A program made the translations under genes and the position numbers. The notes under the pieces are model-generated. The model was not told where the DNA came from and searched no databases. It was given only the letters and a program-made list of their open reading frames with translations. Below are positions 1-5,824 of a stretch of DNA of 24,110 nucleotides, in pieces. This stretch comes from Collinsella sp. TM09-10AT (GTDB taxonomy: Bacteria; Actinomycetota; Coriobacteriia; Coriobacteriales; Coriobacteriaceae), in the NCBI RefSeq assembly GCF_003436275.1, contig NZ_QSOP01000028.1, forward strand, positions 1-24,110. The letters are read 5' to 3'. Positions within the stretch are counted from its first letter, which is position 1, and each line of letters starts with the position of its first letter.

Positions 1-53
1 GCCGTGTTCCGCTATGCGGTTGTCAATTTGCGAAAGAAATTATGCGTCACCGT
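1..53. repeat. Left copy of 53-bp window-terminal inverted repeat
   Basis: Bases 1-53 are the exact reverse complement of 24058-24110; the match stops at base 54. The repeat covers the last codons and the TAG stop of the zinc-ribbon gene on the left, and the first readable codons of the DUF3825 gene on the right. It could be a genuine inverted repeat able to flip the 24-kb interval, or an assembly or library fold-back artefact. The sequence alone cannot decide. Confidence 0.9.
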
Positions 54-929
54 CGGAGTCTCCATCTGGATTGTTCCGACTGGAACATCAGCCCGAATAC
101 ACTGCATAGCGACTCCAACAAGAACGTCCCCGGCGTAATCCTTTCCAAGGCCCGCGACGGCTATCTTCTTCCTCCTTTTCGAGAGGTTCGCAATCTTCAT
201 GCCGGCCTCTCTTGCCTTCTCGCCCGAATCCCCGTAGCCCTGCTCGGCCAGCCTCTCGAGGCTCTCCTTGGCGGCTTCAGCTTCCTTCCTGTTGCCCTTC
301 TCGAGTATCGCGACGCTCGTCTTGTAGACCCTGTCCCTTCTGGATTCATCCAGGAACGCGGCATCTTCCAGATCCGCCATTTTCTCGCGCACGGCGCCGC
401 AGTTCCAGCAGGTACCGCGCTTGAGGTTCACCGCACCGCAGCCGCACTGCCACCACCCGTCGTGTTCGGAATGGACGCCCGCGCATTTGAAGGTATCGGC
501 CCCCATCTCGGAGAGCAGGACATCGCGTTCCGACTCCTCGACCCCGTTGAGTGCGAGTGGCGCGGGGCTATCGATGTCGATCGGGTCGCCGAAGGAGGTC
601 TCGCCGTCCGCTCGGGTCACAACGGCACGCGAGCCGGTGATAACAGACAGCTTGATTCTCACCGCCTTGGGCCTGAGCACCTCGCCGGCGGGCAGGTCGG
701 CATCTAGGAGCGAGAAGTCGACGGTCTCCGTCTCCCCTCCCTCGCCCTCGAGCCCGACAGTGAACTCTATGCGGCTGATGGGTTTCGTCGATACGTTGAC
801 GATCTTTGTTTGGAGGAAGCAGGCTCCCGTCTCGGTGTCTCTGGAGACTTGGATGGCTAACATCCTGACAGGGCAAAGCTCCTGCCAGGAGGGGTTGGCG
901 TCGCGGTAGGCTATCTTGTATTTCGGCAT
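12..929 (-). CDS. Zinc-ribbon hypothetical protein
   Basis: 305 aa, no named family recognised. Residues 1-130 are beta-rich and look like an immunoglobulin-like or C2-like sandwich. A zinc ribbon follows at 158-178 with Cys162, Cys164, Cys174 and Cys177 (CxC...CxxC with adjacent Trp residues, RanBP2/zinc-ribbon style). Residues 190-245 form a charged helical, TPR-like region. The start is supported by GAGGTG five bases before ATG. It lies 2 bp after the stop of the small membrane protein gene, so the pair is probably one transcript. After a basic KRRKK stretch near residue 252, where I would expect a membrane anchor in such proteins, the C-terminus is only weakly hydrophobic. Its last codons fall inside the window-terminal inverted repeat, so the C-terminus may be chimeric or misassembled. 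Confidence 0.75.
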   Translation of the reverse strand: MPKYKIAYRDANPSWQELCPVRMLAIQVSRDTETGACFLQTKIVNVSTKPISRIEFTVGLEGEGGETETVDFSLLDADLPAGEVLRPKAVRIKLSVITGSRAVVTRADGETSFGDPIDIDSPAPLALNGVEESERDVLLSEMGADTFKCAGVHSEHDGWWQCGCGAVNLKRGTCWNCGAVREKMADLEDAAFLDESRRDRVYKTSVAILEKGNRKEAEAAKESLERLAEQGYGDSGEKAREAGMKIANLSKRRKKIAVAGLGKDYAGDVLVGVAMQCIRADVPVGTIQMETPTVTHNFFRKLTTA

Positions 930-931
930 TA

Positions 932-1180
932 CTACACCTCGGGCAGGGCGTCTTCGTCCCTTTGTGCGCTGGGCGCCGGTGCCGCTCGGTCGGGCAGAGC
1001 GCAGACGATCAGGCCGACCATGAGCGCGGTGCCGAAAAGGCCGATGAACCAGAGGATTCCCGCGCCATTGGTGTAATGCCCCTTGGCCCTGGCAATCTTA
1101 ACGAGCTCCGCTACGCCGCAGATGTTGGCGGCGATCGCCAAGAGAGGCAGGAAGAAGATTATCAGCTCCAGGCTTCTCAT
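932..1180 (-). CDS. Small two-helix membrane protein
   Basis: 82 aa from the ATG at 1180. I chose this over an upstream in-frame ATG because AAGGGAC lies just before it and the protein then begins directly with a hydrophobic helix. Two membrane segments are visible, about residues 4-24 and 42-62, joined by a short basic loop. The tail after residue 64 is Pro/Ala/Asp/Glu-rich and should face the opposite aqueous side. It is the first gene of a two-gene unit with the zinc-ribbon gene and is divergent from the prepilin gene. Function unknown; co-transcription suggests an accessory membrane partner of the zinc-ribbon protein. Confidence 0.6.
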   Translation of the reverse strand: MRSLELIIFFLPLLAIAANICGVAELVKIARAKGHYTNGAGILWFIGLFGTALMVGLIVCALPDRAAPAPSAQRDEDALPEV

Positions 1181-1266
1181 TTTTGGTCCCTTCTTCTCGA
1201 CCGCCCGCCTCGACACCGGCGGTCCTCCGTAACTTCCGGTAACACCAATTCTGCTGTCCTCACCTG

Positions 1267-1290
1267 CGAATTTGTTGAGCAACAAATTCG
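1267..1290. promoter_or_regulatory. Perfect 24-bp palindromic site in divergent promoter region
   Basis: Arms CGAATTTGTTG and CAACAAATTCG (11 bp each) around a 2-bp AG spacer. It lies between the divergent small-membrane-protein and prepilin genes, 13 bp upstream of the proposed prepilin -35 box. A dimeric repressor or activator operator is the likeliest reading; a recombinase site is an alternative. There is no T-tract, so it is not a terminator. Confidence 0.55.
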
Positions 1291-1303
1291 ATTGAGTGAG
1301 CGG

Positions 1304-1333
1304 TTGATTGCGCCGCGAAGGCGTTTAGTTAAT
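1304..1333 (+). promoter_or_regulatory. Candidate prepilin promoter
   Basis: TTGATT (1304-1309) and GTTAAT (1328-1333) each match 4 of 6 bases of the sigma-70 consensus and are 18 bp apart. Transcription would start near 1339-1341, which coincides with the 5' strand of the long stem described for 1339-1442. That agreement is the main support; the boxes alone are weak. Confidence 0.35.
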
Positions 1334-1338
1334 TACGT

Positions 1339-1442
1339 TTGCCGCTGCGGCAAGACCGATGCAGAAATCTGAAATAGCCCTACGCTCGGCGATGTATCTA
1401 CAAACCCTGAGCGAAGGGAGCCGCAAATGCATGCAGCGGCAA
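1339..1442 (+). promoter_or_regulatory. Structured prepilin leader with ribosome-site sequestration
   Basis: TTGCCGCTGC (1339-1348) is the exact complement of GCAGCGGCAA (1433-1442), which overlaps the ATG at 1431. This 10-bp stem would close the whole leader. Inside it, CCCT (1378-1381) and CGCTC (1383-1387) pair with GAGCG (1409-1413) and AGGG (1415-1418), with one A-A mismatch, and cover the Shine-Dalgarno AAGGGAG (1414-1420). A second CCCT (1405-1408) can pair with the same AGGG. The 5' strand can also fold locally (TTGCC with GGCAA at 1349-1353). Mutually exclusive pairings around a start site are typical of translational control elements. No known riboswitch class was recognised. Confidence 0.4.
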
Positions 1443-2381
1443 TTAACCTTCGGGGGGGGGGTATCTCCTAGGAGAACCCGCCTCCAAGGCCAATCTATCA
1501 TCGAGTACGTCCTGATCATCGCCATCATCGGCCTGGTGATCGTGTTCGCGGGACCCGGCGTGGCGGGGGCCATCCGCAACCAGTTCAACCTGGTCGGCAA
1601 CACGGTGAGCAATGGGACGACCGGCGGGGTCGAGGGCGGCGCAACCGGCGGCGGCTCTGCGGGAGCCGATTCCGCGACCGTCCAGGCGGCTGTCGCCAAG
1701 GACGCGAAGGACTGGACGCTCGACGAGCAGGAGGCCGTGGCCAAGGACATCGCCGCCAAGGGCGAGGCGTCGCCGGCGTACGCAAAGGCGAAGGCCGCGA
1801 TGGACGCGGGGACGAAGTTCTCGATGAAGTTGACGAACGGCAAGACGCTCGAGTATCGCATCATCGGTATCAACCACGATGACCTCGCGGACGGCTCCGG
1901 TAAGGCTGGGCTCACGTTCGAGGTAACCAACACTGCCATGGACGAGCAGCGAATGAACGCCACGAGCACCAATGCCGGCGGCTGGGAGAAATCGGAGATC
2001 CGCGGCCGCCTCAATTCCGGTGACCTCTGGTCGCTCCTACCGATCGATCTCCAGTCCAAGGCGAAGGCCGTCACGAAGATGACCGATAACAAGGGTGGTG
2101 GCAGTGCCAGCGCCCCATCGGCCACGACCGATAAAGTCTTCCTGCTCTCGATGACCGAGATCTACGGAGACCGCCAGACCGACGGTACCCAGTACGAGTA
2201 CTACAAATCCAAGGGCGTGACGTACTCGAACCATTCAGGGGTGTCGTCGAGCTTTTATCACTGGACGCGCTCCGTGGATCCGAGCGGCTCCGCGTACTTC
2301 CGCTGTATCTATAGCAACGGTAACTATAACGACTACGGCGCGACGTACTCGTATTGCATATGCCTCGCCTGGTGTTTTTAA
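1431..2381 (+). CDS. Flp/TadE-like prepilin with DUF6273 domain
   Basis: 316 aa from ATG 1431, with AAGGGAG ten bases upstream. An in-frame ATG at 1359 would add 24 residues. The N-terminus is a class III prepilin signal: basic residues, Gly20 as the cleavage-site residue, then QSIIEY with Glu at +5 and a hydrophobic stretch to about residue 42. A Gly/Ala/Ser linker (60-80) and a helical segment (80-115) lead into a DUF6273-like domain (about 120-316), recognised by GWEKSEIRGRLN (184-195), the KVFLLSMTEIYG segment (about 225-236), QYEYY and the HWTRS motif. It should be exported, cut by a prepilin peptidase and displayed on a pilus or at the cell surface. A run of ten G at codons 8-11 makes expression potentially phase-variable. 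A consensus-like hairpin terminator follows. No assembly ATPase or peptidase gene is in the window. Confidence 0.8.
   Translation: MQRQLTFGGGVSPRRTRLQGQSIIEYVLIIAIIGLVIVFAGPGVAGAIRNQFNLVGNTVSNGTTGGVEGGATGGGSAGADSATVQAAVAKDAKDWTLDEQEAVAKDIAAKGEASPAYAKAKAAMDAGTKFSMKLTNGKTLEYRIIGINHDDLADGSGKAGLTFEVTNTAMDEQRMNATSTNAGGWEKSEIRGRLNSGDLWSLLPIDLQSKAKAVTKMTDNKGGGSASAPSATTDKVFLLSMTEIYGDRQTDGTQYEYYKSKGVTYSNHSGVSSSFYHWTRSVDPSGSAYFRCIYSNGNYNDYGATYSYCICLAWCF
1452..1461 (+). repeat. Homopolymeric G10 tract in prepilin leader codons
   Basis: Ten consecutive G between codons 7 and 11 of the prepilin, before the cleavage site. With 10 G (or 7, 13) the ATG at 1431 is in frame with the pilin. The ATG at 1427, only six bases after the Shine-Dalgarno, is out of frame in the sequenced state and meets TAG after 14 codons. 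It would be in frame with 9 or 12 G. Tracts of this length slip readily during replication. Confidence 0.85.
2265..2378 (+). other. Putative hypervariable C-terminal region of the prepilin
   Basis: The tail after the HWTRS motif is dominated by Tyr, Asn, Ser, Asp, Gly and Cys. Of the 24 codons from Ala288 to Cys311, 19 end in C or T, and the recurrent AAC, TAT, TAC, AGC, GAC and GGT codons are what adenine-targeted mutagenesis of AAY codons would yield. The position (extreme C-terminus of a surface-displayed domain, ending just before the stop) matches variable regions of diversity-generating retroelement targets. No second copy or reverse transcriptase lies in the window, so this is an inference from composition. 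Confidence 0.4.
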
Positions 2382-2382
2382 C

Positions 2383-2426
2383 CTGTCTTCTAGCTTGTCT
2401 TCTAGTTTGTCTTCTAGTTTGTCTAG
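2383..2426 (+). repeat. 12-bp tandem repeat after prepilin stop
   Basis: About three and a half copies of TTGTCTTCTAGT: 2383-2394 (two differences), 2395-2406, 2407-2418 and a partial copy at 2419-2426. The array fills the space between the prepilin stop codon and its terminator. It probably arose by slippage; a role is unknown. Confidence 0.85.
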
Positions 2427-2427
2427 T

Positions 2428-2463
2428 GAAAGGCCCGTGCAATCCTGCGCGGGCCTTTCTTTT
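2428..2463 (+). terminator. Prepilin rho-independent terminator
   Basis: A perfect 10-bp stem, GAAAGGCCCG (2428-2437) with CGGGCCTTTC (2450-2459), a 12-base loop and a short T run after it. It ends the prepilin transcript. Confidence 0.8.
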
Positions 2464-2880
2464 GGCGATTACTTGAACAATTTGAGGTTCATGGTACAAA
2501 GGTAGTCGGTTCGAGGAAAAAGGGGTCGTACTGCGCCTCTCAGAGCGCCTGCCGCACTTCACCTCTATTACCTCTGCGGCGCCCTCGTATAGGGCCCATC
2601 CCGCTTGCCGTTTCGTTGCAACCGCTCACTTGTCCACCGGTCAAGTGAACTACTGGAATAAATACAGCGACACGCTTGTCCGTTACAGTCGCTATATCTG
2701 TGTAAATCGCCGCGATAAATACAGTCTGTACTCGGCTGCATACCAGCTACGCGTATGTAGATTCATATCGCGTTAATAAATCGGCTCAAGCGTGTGCAAA
2801 ACGCGCAAGTAGCCGCAAAAGGCGATTATCGCGCAGGTAGATTTTTGGCACCCTGTTGCTTAAACAATATTAAGCAATTG
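2464..2880. other. Gene-free, dyad-rich intergenic region
   Basis: No supported gene. It is AT-richer than its neighbours from about 2640 onward. Visible structure: TCACTTG (2626-2632) inverted as CAAGTGA (2642-2648); the odd palindrome TACAG-T-CTGTA (2720-2730); ATAAATACAG twice (near 2658 and 2717) with a related AATAAATCGG near 2776; CGCGCAAGTAG (2802-2812) and CGCGCAGGTAG (2830-2840), 28 bp apart. One frame is open across much of it and ends at TAA 2774-2776, but has no ATG and no ribosome site. Regulatory sites or a decayed gene are both possible. Confidence 0.4.
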
Positions 2881-2885
2881 CTTAA
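2856..2885. repeat. TTGCTTAA inverted and direct repeat cluster
   Basis: TTGCTTAA at 2856-2863, its complement TTAAGCAA at 2870-2877, and TTGCTTAA again at 2878-2885. Three 8-bp half-sites in 30 bp look like an operator. They sit directly beyond the T-tract of the tRNA-Pro terminator. Confidence 0.5.
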
Positions 2886-2917
2886 AACAAAAAGGTCAGG
2901 CACTAGGTGCCTGACCT
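2881..2917 (-). terminator. tRNA-Pro terminator (probably also ends the housekeeping operon)
   Basis: Perfect 11-bp stem (2893-2903 with 2907-2917; arms AGGTCAGGCAC and GTGCCTGACCT), 3-base loop, and a T-rich run on the minus strand. No hairpin with a T-tract is visible between coaBC and tRNA-Pro, so coaBC transcripts may end here too. Confidence 0.85.
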
Positions 2918-2926
2918 GCAAACTTC

Positions 2927-3003
<77 letters not shown>

Positions 3004-3046
3004 AAGCTTTTGTTTGTTGCTCTGCTCTCGCTCGCAACAGGGAGTA

Positions 3047-3075
3047 TATTAACCCGAAACTTTAGACTTGTGCAA
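3047..3075 (-). promoter_or_regulatory. Candidate tRNA-Pro promoter
   Basis: On the minus strand TTGCAC (3075-3070) and TTAATA (3052-3047) are 17 bp apart; an overlapping TATACT (3048-3043) is an alternative -10. The box matches are weak. The location between coaBC and the tRNA is sensible. Confidence 0.35.
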
Positions 3076-3083
3076 GAACTTTT

Positions 3084-4295
3084 TTACAAATTTTGAAGCA
3101 AGTCCAAAATTGTATCTGCGAGCTGGGGTTTTGTTAGAACGGGAAGTTCTTGCGTACCCGCTTTGCTCACAATCCAGGCCTTGTTGGTATCGGTTCCAAA
3201 GCCCGAATCGGCGCGTGAGACATCGTTGGCGATAATGGCATCGCAACCCTTGCGGTCGAGCTTTCGCTGTGCGTACTCCAGGACGTTATCGGTCTCGGCC
3301 GCAAAGCCGATCACGCACCGCTCCCCCTTCTGGCGCGAAAGCTCAGCCAAAATATCGACCGTCTCGACCAGTTTGATGCGATCCAAGCGCTCGTTGGCCT
3401 TTTTGAGCTTATGGTCCGCAGGGGATACGGGGGTGTAGTCGGCGACAGCGGCCGCACAAATGGCCACATCGGCCGTCTGAAAGGCGCTGAGCGCTGCCTT
3501 CAGCATTTCAGCGGCGGTCTGCACGCGCACGCACTCCACGCCGTGGGGAACGTCGAGCGATGTCGGTCCCAGCACGAGCGTGACGGCGGCACCGCGACGT
3601 GCGGCCTCCCCCGCCAGGGCGATACCCATCTTGCCCGAAGAACGGTTGCCAATGAAGCGCACAGGGTCAATCGGCTCGTGCGTGGGGCCGGCGGTAATCA
3701 CGACGCGCTTGCCCGCCAGGTCTTGCGGGACGGGGTTGAGCACCTCGCAGACGGCCTCGACGATGTCCTCGGGCTCGCTCATGCGGCCCGTGTCCACGTC
3801 GCCGCACGCAAGGTAGCCGCTGCCGGGTCCCACCACGTGAACGCCGCGGTCGCGCAACGTGGCCATGTTGGCCTGCGTGGCCGACGCCTTCCACATGCCA
3901 TTGTTCATGGCCGGCGCGATAACGACGGGCCGCGGTGTCGCAAGCAACGTTGTGGAGATGAGGTCATCGGCGATGCCGTTGGCCATCTTGGCGATGATAT
4001 TGGCCGTCGCGGGCGCCACGGCCACCAAATCGGGCTCCTGCGCCAGCGAGATATGGTGGATGGGGTCAGACGGGTCGTCGAATAGCCCAACCGCGACCGG
4101 CTCATTGGTGAGCGCGCGGAAGGTGAGCGGCCCCACAAACTCAGTGGCATGCTCGCTCATGACGACCTTGACGTGCGCGCCGCGCTTTTGGAGCAGGCGC
4201 ACGATATTGCACGACTTATAGGCGGCGATCCCGCCGGTAATGCCCAGCAGGATCGTTTTTCCCTCAAGTTGCATTGAATTGTTGGGTGCCGCCAT
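3084..4295 (-). CDS. coaBC: Bifunctional phosphopantothenoylcysteine decarboxylase / phosphopantothenate-cysteine ligase
   Basis: 403 aa, the usual length for the fusion enzyme. It joins cysteine to 4'-phosphopantothenate (CoaB) and decarboxylates the product (CoaC), giving 4'-phosphopantetheine for coenzyme A. The N-terminal flavoprotein domain (about 10-180) shows GITGGIAAYK, catalytic His81 in the HHISLA segment, PAMN (128-131) and the flap Cys164 in YLACGDVDTGRM. The CoaB half (about 195-403) has AGPTHEPIDPVRFI, NRSSGKMG and DHKLKK. AAGGAAG lies about nine bases before the ATG; the start is 3 bp beyond the upstream gene's stop, indicating translational coupling. It is the last protein gene of the long minus-strand operon. 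Confidence 0.95.
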   Translation of the reverse strand: MAAPNNSMQLEGKTILLGITGGIAAYKSCNIVRLLQKRGAHVKVVMSEHATEFVGPLTFRALTNEPVAVGLFDDPSDPIHHISLAQEPDLVAVAPATANIIAKMANGIADDLISTTLLATPRPVVIAPAMNNGMWKASATQANMATLRDRGVHVVGPGSGYLACGDVDTGRMSEPEDIVEAVCEVLNPVPQDLAGKRVVITAGPTHEPIDPVRFIGNRSSGKMGIALAGEAARRGAAVTLVLGPTSLDVPHGVECVRVQTAAEMLKAALSAFQTADVAICAAAVADYTPVSPADHKLKKANERLDRIKLVETVDILAELSRQKGERCVIGFAAETDNVLEYAQRKLDRKGCDAIIANDVSRADSGFGTDTNKAWIVSKAGTQELPVLTKPQLADTILDLLQNL

Positions 4296-4298
4296 CGT

Positions 4299-5018
4299 TT
4301 AAGCTTCCTTGCTCGGGAGCACCAGCAGGCGGTGGCAGTACGGGCAGTGCGTAATCTCGCTACCGTCGTGGTTGAGGTCACTCATGGACGATGCCTGCAG
4401 CGCGGTGTGGCAGACCGTGGGGATGTTGCCCTTGATGGTCTCGACGGCCAGGCCGCGGAACTGCTTGAGCAGACGTTCGTAATCGGTGAGCACGTCGGTC
4501 GGCAGCGTGGCGGCAAGCGCGGTGCGCTCCTTGGTGGCGGCATCGATCTGAGCCTGCAGATTGGCAGCCTTGGCGCGGGCAGCCTTGGTATCGGCCTTCA
4601 CGCCCTCCTCGAACTTGGCGATGATGGCCTGCGCGCGAGCCTCTCGGTCAAGCGCTTCCTTATGGGCGACGACGACGTCCTTGCGGGTGTGCTCGATCTT
4701 GTCCAAGCGCTTGGCCAGGGTGGCGAGCTCGTTCTCCAGGTCCTGAACCTCGCGGTAGTCGGAGCCGTCCACGTGGCGCTTCTTGGCGGCCTCGATGGCG
4801 TTGTTGGTCTGAATCTCGGTGGTGTTGAGATCGTCGAGCTCAATGTCCAGATCCTTGCGCTGGGCGTAGAGCTTGGTCATCTCGGACTTGAGCTTCACAT
4901 AGGTCTTGCGCTTGGAAGCGAGCTCCTTGAGCTCCGGCATATTGGCAAGTTCGCTCTTGTTGCGGGCGAGCTCCAAATCGATCTGTTGCAGCTTGAGTAG
5001 CGTAGCGCCGGCGCTCAT
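4299..5018 (-). CDS. Coiled-coil and C-terminal zinc-ribbon protein (CT398/C4-type family)
   Basis: 239 aa. I chose the ATG at 5018 because it overlaps the previous gene's TGA as ATGA and follows AAAGGAGAG; an ATG 36 bases upstream lies inside the neighbouring gene. Residues 5-175 form a long Lys/Glu/Ala-rich antiparallel coiled-coil hairpin. The tail has the C-terminal zinc-ribbon position of this family. Only Cys203, Cys225 and Cys228 plus flanking His204 and His229 are present, rather than two full CxxC knuckles, so metal binding may be altered. Family members are often next to Nif3-like genes, as here; the molecular role is unknown. Confidence 0.85.
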   Translation of the reverse strand: MSAGATLLKLQQIDLELARNKSELANMPELKELASKRKTYVKLKSEMTKLYAQRKDLDIELDDLNTTEIQTNNAIEAAKKRHVDGSDYREVQDLENELATLAKRLDKIEHTRKDVVVAHKEALDREARAQAIIAKFEEGVKADTKAARAKAANLQAQIDAATKERTALAATLPTDVLTDYERLLKQFRGLAVETIKGNIPTVCHTALQASSMSDLNHDGSEITHCPYCHRLLVLPSKEA

Positions 5019-5824
5019 AAGTTCTCTCCTTTTGTCACAGTCCACCATTGGCAAGGGTTCAGTATTTTAATCGCATGACGGGGGTCGACCCCGGCGTCAA
5101 CTGCAGAGTTCATCAATATATCAACGAACGGCTCCTCGGAGCGGTCGTGGCCGAGCAAGATCACCGGCAGCCCGCGCAAGGCAAGGTCCTGTGCCACGTG
5201 GTAGCCTGCCTCGCCCGTCACGATAACATCTGCGCCCGCGGCGATGGCGAGCTCTCCAAAGTCGCCTAAGGAGCCGCCCAAAATGGCGATGGCGCGGCAC
5301 GGGTGATCTGCCTCGCCCCACACGCGCGGGTCGCTGCCAAACGCCTGGGCGGCGCGGGCGGCAAGGTCGCGCAGGCTGCAGGGGTCGTTGAGGGTCGCAA
5401 GGGCGCCCAGACCGGTGAGTTCAGGCTCGTCCGCATGCTCCAGCGAGCTTATGGGCTTTGCGCCTAGCAAATCGCTCAGGCGAACGCGCGCTTCGTGCGA
5501 GCGGTCCAGGTTGGTGTGAAGCGAGATGATGCTCACGCCGCAACGAGCTGCCTCGTACAGCGCGGCGCTGCATTGGGGGCGTGTGGAATCCGACGGACAA
5601 AACGCCTCGGGCGCCTTGATATAGATGGGATGATGCGTTAGCAGCACGTTGGCGCCGGCCTCCTGGGCGCGGTGCACATTGGCTTCGGTCGCATCGAGTG
5701 CGCAGGCAACACCGGTAATCTCCGCGGCAGGGTCGCCGACGGAGAATCCTACATGGTCCCAACTCTCGGCATCGGTCTTGGGATAGCGTGCCAGCAGCGC
5801 GCGCTCAAGCTCGGCGACGATCAT
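5015..5824 (-). CDS. Nif3-like dinuclear metal centre protein (DUF34)
   Basis: 269 aa. It belongs to the Nif3/YbgI family of hexameric proteins with a two-metal site; older names call it GTP cyclohydrolase type 2-like, but the biological reaction is unsettled. Expected metal ligands are visible: LLTHHP (His64, His65), the HTNLD motif (His103-Asp107), and a late GH...SEE segment near residue 225. Its ATG overlaps the stop of the cysteine desulfurase gene (ATGA), and its own stop overlaps the next start, so it is translationally coupled on both sides. A role in metal or cofactor handling linked to the desulfurase is plausible but inferred. Confidence 0.9.
   Translation of the reverse strand: MIVAELERALLARYPKTDAESWDHVGFSVGDPAAEITGVACALDATEANVHRAQEAGANVLLTHHPIYIKAPEAFCPSDSTRPQCSAALYEAARCGVSIISLHTNLDRSHEARVRLSDLLGAKPISSLEHADEPELTGLGALATLNDPCSLRDLAARAAQAFGSDPRVWGEADHPCRAIAILGGSLGDFGELAIAAGADVIVTGEAGYHVAQDLALRGLPVILLGHDRSEEPFVDILMNSAVDAGVDPRHAIKILNPCQWWTVTKGENL

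Noticed and set aside
1371..1442. c-di-GMP-I riboswitch before the prepilin
   Set aside because: CAAACC, a GNRA-like loop and CGCAAA-GC occur in the expected order, but the second helix with its receptor and the 3' GGGTT-containing strand are missing and the domain is too short.
2545..2776. Small gene in the gene-free region (one frame open to TAA 2774-2776, Tyr/Arg-rich product)
   Set aside because: No start codon with a ribosome site, no recognisable family, and several dyads instead.
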